In this document: positions 1 to 6,177 of the stretch, piece after piece
Position numbering within the stretch: position 1 is the first letter of the stretch
How the letters are laid out: each line of letters starts with the position of its first letter
Assembly: GCA_902362875.1 (NCBI GenBank)
Contig: CABIYF010000055.1
Coordinates: 1-6,815 of the forward strand
Direction: 5' to 3'
From: Eubacteriaceae bacterium
GTDB lineage: Bacteria > Bacillota > Clostridia > Lachnospirales > Lachnospiraceae
Length of the DNA: 6,815 bases
Made by a program: the position numbers and the translations under genes
Notes under the pieces: generated by a model
What the model was told of the DNA's origin: nothing
Database searches by the model: none
The model's input: the letters and a program-made list of their open reading frames with translations, nothing else

Positions 1-115
1 CAGACTTTTGCCTGTTGCATACGCTTAGACAGATTCATCTTAGGATAGATTGGATGAATGTCCATTTCATTCATATATCGTCTGGCTTTCCGACGACCGA
101 CTCTATATCCTCTGG
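1..115. repeat. Terminal direct repeat, copy 1
   Basis: This stretch is identical, base for base, to the last 115 bases of the window and in the same orientation. It lies inside the IS orfB gene and coincides with no end of the IS. An exact overlap at both ends of a sequence, cut at an arbitrary point in a gene, is what an assembler leaves on a closed circle. It could also come from two identical IS copies. Joining at the overlap gives 6,700 bp. Confidence 0.97.
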
Positions 116-296
116 CTTTTAATTGTGCAGACATCTGTCTTGCACCCCAGGTTGGATTATCCGTATGGAGATGATCAATGATCTCTTTACATGCCAGTTC
201 ATCATCAGATACTGGAGATCCTTTGTAATAAATACTTGTACGGTTGATATCAAGTAAGCTTGCACCAACAGAAGCAGGAAGTTCTTTAGTCGTCAA
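1..296 (-). CDS. IS3-family transposase OrfB, N-terminal part (runs off window start)
   Basis: OrfB is the catalytic subunit of the transposase and acts with OrfA on the IS ends. The minus-strand frame stays open from upstream of 296 to base 1 and encodes the N-terminal region before the integrase core. The HTH_21-like segment includes NPTWGARQM, followed by RGYRVGRRKARRYMNEM, both typical of this family. No ATG lies near the expected start. The best independent start is a TTG at 296-294, which overlaps the orfA stop at 288-286; production as an OrfA-OrfB fusion is the alternative. Joined through the terminal overlap to the piece at 6178-6815, the ORF is 819 nt (272 aa plus stop), in frame and of normal family length. 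Confidence 0.85.
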   Translation of the reverse strand, partial: MTTKELPASVGASLLDINRTSIYYKGSPVSDDELACKEIIDHLHTDNPTWGARQMSAQLKARGYRVGRRKARRYMNEMDIHPIYPKMNLSKRMQQAKV

Positions 297-633
297 AAGG
301 TTTCGGACTAAATTTACTCTCGTAGTCAGGTCCGCAAATTTCTTCAGATTTTTTTTTGAGCCAGTCCACCTGCATGGTTAACTGACCAACCTTTTTTGCA
401 TACTCAGCTTTTTCCTTGCGTTCTTCGACAAGCTTTTCCTTGAGATTTTCCTCACGTTTGTCGTCAAACACAGCAGAAGCATTGTTCAAGAATTCTCTTT
501 TCCAGTTACGGAGAAGATTTGGTTGAATATTGTTTTCTGTTGCTAAGGTATTGAGATCTTTTTCTCCTTTGAGTAGATCGATCACAAGGTCTGATTTAAA
601 TTTTGCACTAAAATTTCTTCTTTTTCTGGACAT
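286..633 (-). CDS. IS3-family transposase OrfA (helix-turn-helix protein)
   Basis: OrfA is the small DNA-binding protein of IS3-family elements; it recognises the terminal repeats and joins OrfB in the transposase. The 115-aa product begins with the basic MSRKRRNFSAKFK typical of the HTH_Tnp_1 family. The helix-turn-helix lies at about residues 25-50 (TLATENNIQPNLLRNWKREF), and a charged, heptad-like coiled coil at about 58-98 ends in QVDWLKKK, as usual for the leucine-zipper dimerisation region. The start is supported by AAAGGA nine bases upstream of the ATG. The gene appears intact. An A9 run near its 3' end (349-357) is a possible slippage site, and the tail after it overlaps orfB in another frame. 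Confidence 0.93.
   Translation of the reverse strand: MSRKRRNFSAKFKSDLVIDLLKGEKDLNTLATENNIQPNLLRNWKREFLNNASAVFDDKREENLKEKLVEERKEKAEYAKKVGQLTMQVDWLKKKSEEICGPDYESKFSPKPFDD
349..357 (-). other. A9 homopolymer, candidate slippage site for OrfA-OrfB fusion
   Basis: On the minus strand nine A residues encode the three lysines of QVDWLKKKS in orfA. IS3-family elements usually make their transposase by -1 ribosomal slippage on such a run. Here the -1 frame reads ATC TGA straight after the run, a stop. The open orfB frame is +1 relative to orfA. Loss of one A in the transcript (A8) would fuse the two frames directly, so transcriptional slippage, or independent TTG initiation at 296, fits better. Confidence 0.5.
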
Positions 634-664
634 GACACTGAATCCTTTCTTATGTATTGATTTA

Positions 665-693
665 AGTATATCAGATTCATTAAGATCTGTCCG
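665..693 (-). promoter_or_regulatory. Predicted promoter of IS orfA
   Basis: On the minus strand CGGACA (693-688, four of six matches to TTGACA) is followed after exactly 17 bases by TATACT (670-665, five of six matches to TATAAT). It sits about 30 bases upstream of the orfA start codon and inside the left end of the IS, where the weak resident promoter of this family is expected. Confidence 0.55.
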
Positions 694-699
694 AAAAAG

Positions 700-724
700 T
701 GTCTTAATTTATGAGACCATTATA
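700..724 (-). repeat. Left terminal inverted repeat of the IS
   Basis: Reading inwards from 724 on the minus strand, the end begins TATAATGGTCTCA and runs to AAGACA at 700. It matches the opposite end (6061-6084) at about 17 of 25 positions with one gap; the shared blocks are TATA, TGGT, CA and AAGACA. TATAAT at 724-719 is a perfect -10 hexamer at the very tip. It would be completed by the TTGACA of the other end if the two ends were abutted in a circular intermediate. Confidence 0.65.
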
Positions 725-875
725 CTGTATCACTATGATTCGCCATATACTTATGTATTTCTTTAGCTAATATATCCATACTTATATTTATAGCCGCTTC
801 TTTTCCTTCTCTCATAAAATTTTGATATGGCAAACGTTTTAATACTACTTTTAATATGTATATTAATTCATCCAT
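720..875 (-). pseudogene. Third operon gene, 51 codons left, probably cut by the IS
   Basis: This short minus-strand frame encodes 51 aa, beginning MDELIYILKVVLKRLPYQNF and ending in HSDTV. It starts 15 bases after the ATPase stop and has AAGAGAGAA about eight bases upstream of the ATG, so it looks like the next gene of the operon. Its TAA (722-720) falls within the terminal TATAATGG of the IS. The stop is therefore probably supplied by the insertion, with the rest of the gene lost or beyond the IS. The remaining peptide is charged and amphipathic, with no signal peptide or recognisable domain. A genuinely 51-aa protein ending by chance at the junction is the alternative. I do not recognise it. 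Confidence 0.6.
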
Positions 876-890
876 TAGATATTCTCTCTT

Positions 891-3635
891 TTAAACCAAC
901 ATTAAATCTAACATCTGTTGTTCAAAATCTCTTACTTTATTTTCTTCTTTAACAATTAAACTTTCAATGTAATTTTCATATTTTTCTTTTTCTTCTTGAC
1001 TAGCATTTCTAACCCTTTTAACAAATGGACATGTTCTAAAAATATAGGAAAATTGATTATTTTCATCTAAAAATTCTAATTCTTCATAAGCTTTATCATT
1101 TTTTTCCAAAGCCTCTTGTATTTCATTTAAAAGTACTATTAAAATTTCGAACAATTCATTTGTTTTAATTACATTTTGATGAAATAACCTTTGATCTCGT
1201 ATAAGTCGTTTAAACATATTATAATATATATCTATAGCATATATTGGAACTACCATTCCACCTGAATTTATGCTCCATTCATACATTTGCGTATAAAAAC
1301 TTTTCTTTTTTTTGACAATTTCATTTATTATTTCGTCTATAATCTTATTTATATCTTTTGGATAATTCAATCCCATCATTTCAATTAACTGATTTATAAA
1401 ATATCTTAATTTTTCATCAAATTCAAATATATTATTTATAAAATTCATGATGTTATAGTCTGATTTTCCTATTAAATATAATTCTTCATTCTTATTTTCT
1501 TCCTGCTCTATAAGTTCCTTTGGTGTTACATTGCTGTTATTCATCTGTTCTATAATACCTTCTGGTATTGTATCAATATCTTGATTCTCATTTTGTTCTA
1601 CTTTAAATGGCATCTTTTCTTCAATTTTCTGTTTAATTTTTTTCTTATTACTCCTTAGTTTCCATTCTCCATTTGACAGAAATAAAGTTAACAAAAATTC
1701 CCATTCCATATTTTCAACAATCTGAGTCAATATTTTTTTAGAATTCTTTAAATTATCATTTTTTATTTTCAAGTTATATATTAGCTCTTCTGTTTCTTTC
1801 GATATACTAAATCTAACCTTACTTAAATCTATTTCTTTATCTAAAACATTTTTAGCGCATCCAGAAAAATAATAATTTACAATTGGACTTATCTGTATTA
1901 TTTCTACTATGTTTTTATCTAAACATGGTATTAAAAATTTAGACCAACTCCCACCTACAGATTCATTCATGATTTCTTTTAAAATCTTATAATTTGAATT
2001 ATCCTTTTGATCTTTTAACTCAGTTATTTTTTCAAAATTACATTCACATTTATATCGATAAAAAATTTTAGTTAACGTCAAAGAATACATTTCTAAAATT
2101 GCATAAACTAACTTTTTATCGTAAACATGTGTTCTTCCTATCCAATAAATTGAACGTAATAATTCTCCATAGCTATACCCAAATTTACTATAATCTCCTT
2201 TAGAATAATTTATTTTTTCTTCATTATTTTCATATTGATTATAATAATTATATAAAAATTCAGTTACAATTTTTCTTCCTCTTGTAGCAATATGTTCTTC
2301 ACTTAAAGCTATGAACATTTTACTTTCAGTACTTTGTAAAACCTCATCTGCATAGCGAAATAATAAATCATCCATAGCTCTTCTATGATTAAAATCTAAA
2401 TTTTCAAAAAATTCCTCTGATGCTTCATTTCCTAGTTCTGGCATATACATTCTATATATCTTCCAGTTATTTAACGCTCTTAAACTTTCTGGTTCAAGAA
2501 AATGTCTTTTTTTCCCTTCTGTGTCATAACGAACTTTTGTCTTTCTCCATGCTTCTAAAAATATATTTTGTTTAATAGAATATACTTTTTTAGGATTATG
2601 ATTGTCTTCTATTCTAACCGTATGATTCTTATCATAGTCCATTTTTTTTACAGATGGTAAGTAAACTCTTGAATAAGAGGGTAAAGCTTTTTCCATATAT
2701 TGATCTGAAAGATGATTTATGTATCTATTTAAGTCATCTATATTTCTTTCTCTACTATTCGAAATAATACTCTGAAAATGTTTCTGACAACATAACTTAA
2801 TTTGCTCATGATTAACAGCAATAAGAACTATTAAACGCTTTACCTTTAAATAACGTTGTATTTTTTCTAAAATTTCAAATCCAGATTCAACATTCATATC
2901 TATATCATCAATAGATACTACCAAGAATGTCTCATATCTATCTCGTTCACTATACTCATATTCTCGATAACTCTTAACTTGAATATATTTTTCTATTAAT
3001 TGTTCAAATTCTTGCTTAATATCAACACTTCTCGCCAAATCTCGAAGATTAGCTATTGCTGCCTCTGATGAATAAATATCTTCCATATTTCTTTGTTTAA
3101 TGTTTAAATGTTTTTTATAAATACTTGAAAACATATGATATAATTCTCTTTTTTCATAAGTGAGTGATTCTGAATTTATATTTTCATTATCTTTTAAAAA
3201 TTCATTGAACATTTTAGCAAGGATTGCCTCAAATATATCCTCTTGTTCTTCTAGTAAAGAAGCATCAATAGAATCAATTCCTATAAAACGTATTTTCTTA
3301 TTACTTTTGGGTAATTTAACAATAAAATCACCATATTCATCATTTACACTACTATTTTCCAATAACGACTTCATAAAAGAGCGCATTACTGAAGATTTTC
3401 CCGTACCTCGTTGCCCCATAAATATTATCACATTATCATTTGTTTCTTTATATTCCGATTCTCCTTTTTCAAGTTGTAATTCTATCTGTTTTTGAATAAT
3501 CATATAGCATCTTTTATACACTCTCCTAAAAAATGACTTCCCAAAGCAATTTCTATTTTCACAAACTTCACCATGATAAAATTTTGAAATAACAGCTGCT
3601 TCTAGATATTCCTTTTTCTTCTGTTCATCTTCCAT
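891..3635 (-). CDS. Large P-loop ATPase, 914 aa, unnamed family
   Basis: The sequence predicts a cytosolic ATPase. Walker A is GQRGTGKS at 74-81 and Walker B is FLVVSIDDID at 237-246. A strand LIVLIAVN follows, with N275 in the place of an AAA+/STAND sensor 1, and then YMEKALPSYSRVYLP at about 313-327, a block resembling the one after the core in KAP/STAND-like NTPases. Residues 330-680 look helical. A linker rich in E, N and Q spans about 680-718, and a helical C-terminal part includes SGGMVVPIYAIDIYYN at about 791-806. No membrane segment or nuclease motif is evident. The start has GGGGAGAGG five bases upstream. It lies 32 bases after the TPR-like gene and 15 before the third gene, so the three look co-transcribed. 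Size and layout recall ATPases of antiphage systems such as RdrA of RADAR, but no deaminase partner is present. Function is not established. Confidence 0.85.
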   Translation of the reverse strand: MEDEQKKKEYLEAAVISKFYHGEVCENRNCFGKSFFRRVYKRCYMIIQKQIELQLEKGESEYKETNDNVIIFMGQRGTGKSSVMRSFMKSLLENSSVNDEYGDFIVKLPKSNKKIRFIGIDSIDASLLEEQEDIFEAILAKMFNEFLKDNENINSESLTYEKRELYHMFSSIYKKHLNIKQRNMEDIYSSEAAIANLRDLARSVDIKQEFEQLIEKYIQVKSYREYEYSERDRYETFLVVSIDDIDMNVESGFEILEKIQRYLKVKRLIVLIAVNHEQIKLCCQKHFQSIISNSRERNIDDLNRYINHLSDQYMEKALPSYSRVYLPSVKKMDYDKNHTVRIEDNHNPKKVYSIKQNIFLEAWRKTKVRYDTEGKKRHFLEPESLRALNNWKIYRMYMPELGNEASEEFFENLDFNHRRAMDDLLFRYADEVLQSTESKMFIALSEEHIATRGRKIVTEFLYNYYNQYENNEEKINYSKGDYSKFGYSYGELLRSIYWIGRTHVYDKKLVYAILEMYSLTLTKIFYRYKCECNFEKITELKDQKDNSNYKILKEIMNESVGGSWSKFLIPCLDKNIVEIIQISPIVNYYFSGCAKNVLDKEIDLSKVRFSISKETEELIYNLKIKNDNLKNSKKILTQIVENMEWEFLLTLFLSNGEWKLRSNKKKIKQKIEEKMPFKVEQNENQDIDTIPEGIIEQMNNSNVTPKELIEQEENKNEELYLIGKSDYNIMNFINNIFEFDEKLRYFINQLIEMMGLNYPKDINKIIDEIINEIVKKKKSFYTQMYEWSINSGGMVVPIYAIDIYYNMFKRLIRDQRLFHQNVIKTNELFEILIVLLNEIQEALEKNDKAYEELEFLDENNQFSYIFRTCPFVKRVRNASQEEKEKYENYIESLIVKEENKVRDFEQQMLDLMLV

Positions 3636-3667
3636 ATTATCCTCTCCCCTTGCATGATATATAAATA

Positions 3668-4906
3668 TTATTTTATAATATCACTTATCTTGTGACTCTT
3701 CATTTTTTTCATAAAATACCATATATATATTTCTTTTAAATTATCATTAAAAAGAAATTTTTTCATAAAATTACTTTGCAAAAAATAATTTCTTTCTATT
3801 CTTTCTATCTCTCTCTCATTAATATGCGGTATTCCCATTCTTATTGCAATCTCTTCTGGAATTTTACTTAATATTCGTGCACACTTGTAATAGTATTCTA
3901 ATTCTAATGGCTGAAACCATTTTTTACATATCCTATTTCCTATATTATTATATAGATGTAAAAACGACTGCCAAGATTGCAATTGTTTTTTTTCTCGAAA
4001 CTCTTGTGCTGCATGTTTAAAAAGCATACGATAATTTTCTGGTGCTATTTCTTTCATCTCTTTATATAATTCCCAAGCCTGTTTTTCATTTTGCTGATTA
4101 ATTTCATAATAATGAGCCAACGCATAATAAATAAATGCACTATATTTATTATCTAATTCCTTTGCCAATGCCATTTGTAGATGCATTTCCCCAATTTCCC
4201 ATAAATCTTTTCTATTTACACCAATCAATCCTGCCAATACATCTCCCATTGTAAATCTTATATCTTCAATTGACATTTGATGTGTTACTTTCATCAATTT
4301 TTCATCATCAAATACTCTTCTTCCTTCAAATGACATGTTTACTCTGTTAATCTTTCTAGCACAATTAAAATATGCAAACCTTCGTTGTACAAGTCCTTCT
4401 ATAGCTTGATTACTAGCATATATTTTATTTAAACAATCCTTTAAAACTTCAAGTTGTGTTAACTTCATTTCTTCACTAAATTGATTTAAAAATAAATGCG
4501 TTAAATAATTATTATACGCAAAATCAGAATCTACAAATGCATTGTATAATTGTTTAAAATCTTCCTTCCATTCATTATTCCACTCTAAAAGCAATGGAAT
4601 TTTTAATAAATCTTTTTCAATTCGTCGTCCAAATTTTCTTCTTTTATCTTTACTAGATAAATCTTCTTTTATTTGTCCTTTTACAATATTTATTTTATAT
4701 TTAGACTCAAGTTCAACTAAATCCATAATATCTTCATCTAAAAAAATATTACAATCAACCATATCATTATCTATTGAAGTATTATCATATTCTATAATGA
4801 ACTCATTCACATATACACCGCAAAGCATCCAAAATTCTTTGATATATACACCTTGAACAACCTGATTTTCCTTTCTTATAATACGAACTGAGTATAATTT
4901 TTCCAT
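3668..4906 (-). CDS. 412-aa protein with TPR-like helical repeats, unknown function
   Basis: I do not recognise this protein. Residues 1-80 alternate short hydrophobic strands and loops and may form a small beta-rich domain. A basic patch KDKRRKFGRRIEK (about 87-99) follows, and the rest is predicted mostly helical. Residues 256-291 resemble a tetratricopeptide repeat (AFIYYALAHYYEINQ, then AWELYKEMKEIAPEN), with less regular helical pairs on both sides, which suggests a protein-binding scaffold. No signal peptide, membrane helix or catalytic motif is visible. The ATG is preceded by GAGGG with a five-base spacer. It is the first large gene of the operon with the 914-aa ATPase, so a sensor, adaptor or regulatory partner of that ATPase is a fair guess, not a demonstrated role. 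Its base composition is very AT-rich, like the ATPase and unlike the flanking genes. Confidence 0.8.
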   Translation of the reverse strand: MEKLYSVRIIRKENQVVQGVYIKEFWMLCGVYVNEFIIEYDNTSIDNDMVDCNIFLDEDIMDLVELESKYKINIVKGQIKEDLSSKDKRRKFGRRIEKDLLKIPLLLEWNNEWKEDFKQLYNAFVDSDFAYNNYLTHLFLNQFSEEMKLTQLEVLKDCLNKIYASNQAIEGLVQRRFAYFNCARKINRVNMSFEGRRVFDDEKLMKVTHQMSIEDIRFTMGDVLAGLIGVNRKDLWEIGEMHLQMALAKELDNKYSAFIYYALAHYYEINQQNEKQAWELYKEMKEIAPENYRMLFKHAAQEFREKKQLQSWQSFLHLYNNIGNRICKKWFQPLELEYYYKCARILSKIPEEIAIRMGIPHINEREIERIERNYFLQSNFMKKFLFNDNLKEIYIWYFMKKMKSHKISDIIK

Positions 4907-4922
4907 CTTTTCCCTCAGCTTT

Positions 4923-4982
4923 CTATTGTTTTTTTCTTGATATAATATATGCCTTTTTAGTTACTATGATTATCTTTTTCAT
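4923..4982 (-). CDS. 19-codon leader-like ORF upstream of the operon
   Basis: A minus-strand mini-ORF encodes MKKIIIVTKKAYIISRKKQ, with six lysines and one arginine. It has the best ribosome binding site in the window, GAAGGAG at 4993-4987, four bases before its ATG, and lies about 36 bases below the predicted transcription start. Its stop is 16 bases before the ATG of the 412-aa gene, in a different frame. Position and spacing fit a leader peptide or translational coupling device. I see no convincing attenuator hairpin or run of one regulatory amino acid codon. It could also be a chance reading frame in AT-rich DNA. Confidence 0.4.
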   Translation of the reverse strand: MKKIIIVTKKAYIISRKKQ

Positions 4983-5024
4983 ATTTCTCCTTCTTACTTG
5001 AATTCAATACTTAATATTTCTGTT

Positions 5025-5054
5025 ATTATATCATAAAAAATTTAGTATTCTTAA
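5025..5054 (-). promoter_or_regulatory. Predicted promoter of the TPR-ATPase operon
   Basis: On the minus strand a perfect TATAAT (5030-5025) is preceded after 18 bases by TTAAGA (5054-5049, four of six matches to TTGACA). The transcription start would fall near 5018, just above the mini-ORF and about 110 bases above the first large gene. TATAAT-like strings are common in DNA this AT-rich, but the placement relative to two good ribosome binding sites supports this one. It implies the operon has its own promoter and does not depend on the nucleotidyltransferase gene. Confidence 0.5.
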
Positions 5055-5068
5055 ATCTCCATGAAGAT
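5055..5068. promoter_or_regulatory. Imperfect palindrome abutting the -35 hexamer, possible operator
   Basis: ATCTCCATGAAGAT is an imperfect palindrome: reverse complement ATCTTCATGGAGAT, mismatched only at one symmetric pair. It directly adjoins the predicted -35 element, where an activator or repressor could bind. No repressor gene is present in the window, and a 14-base imperfect palindrome may be chance. Confidence 0.2.
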
Positions 5069-5196
5069 ATAATTACAAAAGTAATACCCTTTATATAATA
5101 TGTCCACTAATTATAACTTTATGATATCAATATTTTTTTATTTATGCAATATTTTTTCTATTTTTTTCCATTTTAAAGCAATCATACATTATAAAC

Positions 5197-5223
5197 AAAG
5201 TAATACATTTAAAACATTACTTT
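5197..5223 (-). terminator. Weak hairpin downstream of the nucleotidyltransferase remnant
   Basis: AAAGTAAT (5197-5204) and ATTACTTT (5216-5223) form an 8-bp stem with an 11-base loop, 18 bases after the stop codon of the nucleotidyltransferase. The stem is AT-rich and on the minus strand is followed by a broken T run (GTTTATAAT), so it would be a weak terminator at best. The remaining DNA between 5031 and 5240 is very AT-rich and holds no gene I can support. Confidence 0.3.
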
Positions 5224-5240
5224 TTCCACAATTCTTACTC

Positions 5241-6060
5241 TCAAAGCTTCTCCGCATAAACCCCATCAGCAATCAATCCTCTAAAAGCCTCCTGCACAGT
5301 CTCTTTATCTTCCTTATATGTAACTCCAAACCAACGATCCTGTGTCTCCAACACCTTCACGTTCGCTCTTCCCTCTTTCAAAAGCTTGTCCACGATATTC
5401 GGTAACAGATATTCACTCTTTAAATCTCCTTCTTCCACATTCGCAAGGAAATCTTTGAAATCTTCTGCTAGGAAATCTAAAAATTCTGGATATCCTGCCC
5501 ACATGTTCATTGATACTTTATCTTCTGGACTGATCCATTCCTGTACTTCTTCGTTATGACATTTGATCTGTCCGTCTTCTCCCATTTCGATTCCTGTTGT
5601 CTCATGTACCTGGCTTAATAAACCATTCTCATCGACAACGCTGACTCCTCTGGTCACTGTCCCATTGTCGCTTAATGTGTTCTTTAAAATGAATCCGCCC
5701 ATCCCCATGGTAAATTCTCTTCCAAGGTCTTCTCCGGATACTAAGAAATCATGCAGTTTCACAAATGCTTCTTTTCCATAATAGTCATCTGCATTGATGA
5801 TCACAAATGGTTCTTTCACTACATCTTTGCAGCATAAGACTTCCTGCCCTCTTCCCCATGGTTTTGTTCTTCCTTCTGGTACTTCAAAACCTTCTGGCAG
5901 ATCATCAAGCTCCTGAAATACATATTCTACATCGATTTGTTCTTTGATCCTGTTTCCAATGATCTCTTCGAACTCCTTGAAAATGTCTTTGCGGATAATA
6001 AAGACTACTTTATTAAATCCTGCTTCTTTTGCATCATGAATGGAATAATCCATGATGATC
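5241..6060 (-). pseudogene. Sugar-phosphate nucleotidyltransferase, 5' end removed by the IS
   Basis: This is the C-terminal 270 aa or so of a nucleotidyltransferase of about 300 aa, related to glucose-1-phosphate uridylyl/thymidylyltransferases that make NDP-sugars in the cytosol. Family features retained are IINADDYYG (residues 85-93, the metal-binding acidic loop), KPWG at 64-67, VSMNMW at 180-185 and WFGVTYKED near the end. Reading upstream of the first ATG (6053), the frame encodes Ile-Ile and then meets TAG at 6062-6060 at the IS edge. Family members have a similar E-I-I-M-D-Y stretch here, preceded by about 35 residues with the nucleotide-binding GxGxR-type loop. That part is absent, and no ribosome binding site precedes the internal ATG, so the product should be inactive. 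GC is about 43% in a sampled line, much higher than the operon below it, suggesting native chromosome. The exact substrate cannot be told. Confidence 0.85.
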
Positions 6061-6084
6061 TATAGTGGTTCAGTTGTCAAGACA
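6061..6084 (+). repeat. Right terminal inverted repeat of the IS
   Basis: Reading inwards on the plus strand, the end begins TATAGTGGTTCAGTTG and reaches AAGACA at 6084. It pairs with the left end at 700-724 (about 17 of 25 positions with one gap). The first base is placed at 6061 because the TATA block is shared by both ends and because the neighbouring nucleotidyltransferase frame breaks exactly here. Confidence 0.65.
6075..6080 (-). promoter_or_regulatory. Outward-facing -35 hexamer in the IS right end
   Basis: On the minus strand a perfect TTGACA points out of the element, with 14 bases left before the tip. In the present flank there is no fitting -10, so it should not drive the nucleotidyltransferase remnant. 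If the two IS ends were joined with a 3-bp spacer, it would lie exactly 17 bp from the TATAAT at the tip of the left end. That is the classic junction promoter of IS3-family circular intermediates. Confidence 0.6.
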
Positions 6085-6177
6085 AAAATCTAAGACTTTT
6101 ATAATGAACTGATAGGTTGATAAGTTACTGTATCTGTAGAGACGTACGTAGGATGAACTAGTTTTTTTTACAGATAA

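Larger units (their letters stand above)
1..724 (-). mobile_element. IS3-family insertion sequence, 5' part (left end, orfA, start of orfB)
   Basis: Read on the minus strand, the element starts near 724 with TATAATGG and carries a promoter, orfA, and the start of orfB, which leaves the window at base 1. The IS3 family is recognised from the two overlapping ORFs, the helix-turn-helix OrfA, the DDE OrfB and the imperfect terminal inverted repeats. Joined to the part at 6061-6815, it makes an element of about 1,364 bp, usual for this family. I placed the outer edge at 724 because the match to the other end includes TATA; an edge at 719 (first TGG) cannot be excluded. I cannot name the exact IS. 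Confidence 0.88.

Noticed and set aside
530..766. Plus-strand open frame of 78 codons
   Set aside because: It overlaps orfA and the IS left end in antisense, has no convincing ribosome binding site, and crosses the IS boundary; it is a shadow of orfA.
3160..3495. Plus-strand open frame opposite the ATPase P-loop region
   Set aside because: It is antisense to the Walker A-coding region, serine- and leucine-rich as expected from the complement of AT-rich coding DNA, and resembles no family.
891..3635. Assignment of the ATPase to RADAR (RdrA)
   Set aside because: Size and N-terminal P-loop layout are similar, but no adenosine deaminase partner is present and I cannot confirm homology by eye.
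4542..4856. Plus-strand open frame opposite the 412-aa gene
   Set aside because: It has low-complexity S/I/F-rich composition and is antisense to a well-supported gene, with no sign of translation.
5100..5405. Plus-strand open frame from the intergenic region into the nucleotidyltransferase
   Set aside because: It is antisense to the conserved 3' end of the nucleotidyltransferase and is phenylalanine- and serine-rich; no homology seen.
5563..5781. Plus-strand open frame inside the nucleotidyltransferase remnant
   Set aside because: It is fully antisense to a conserved coding region.
6053..6075. IS-driven outward promoter reading into the nucleotidyltransferase remnant
   Set aside because: TTGACA is present, but the sequence 17-18 bases downstream (CATCAT) is not a usable -10, and no ribosome binding site precedes the ATG at 6053.
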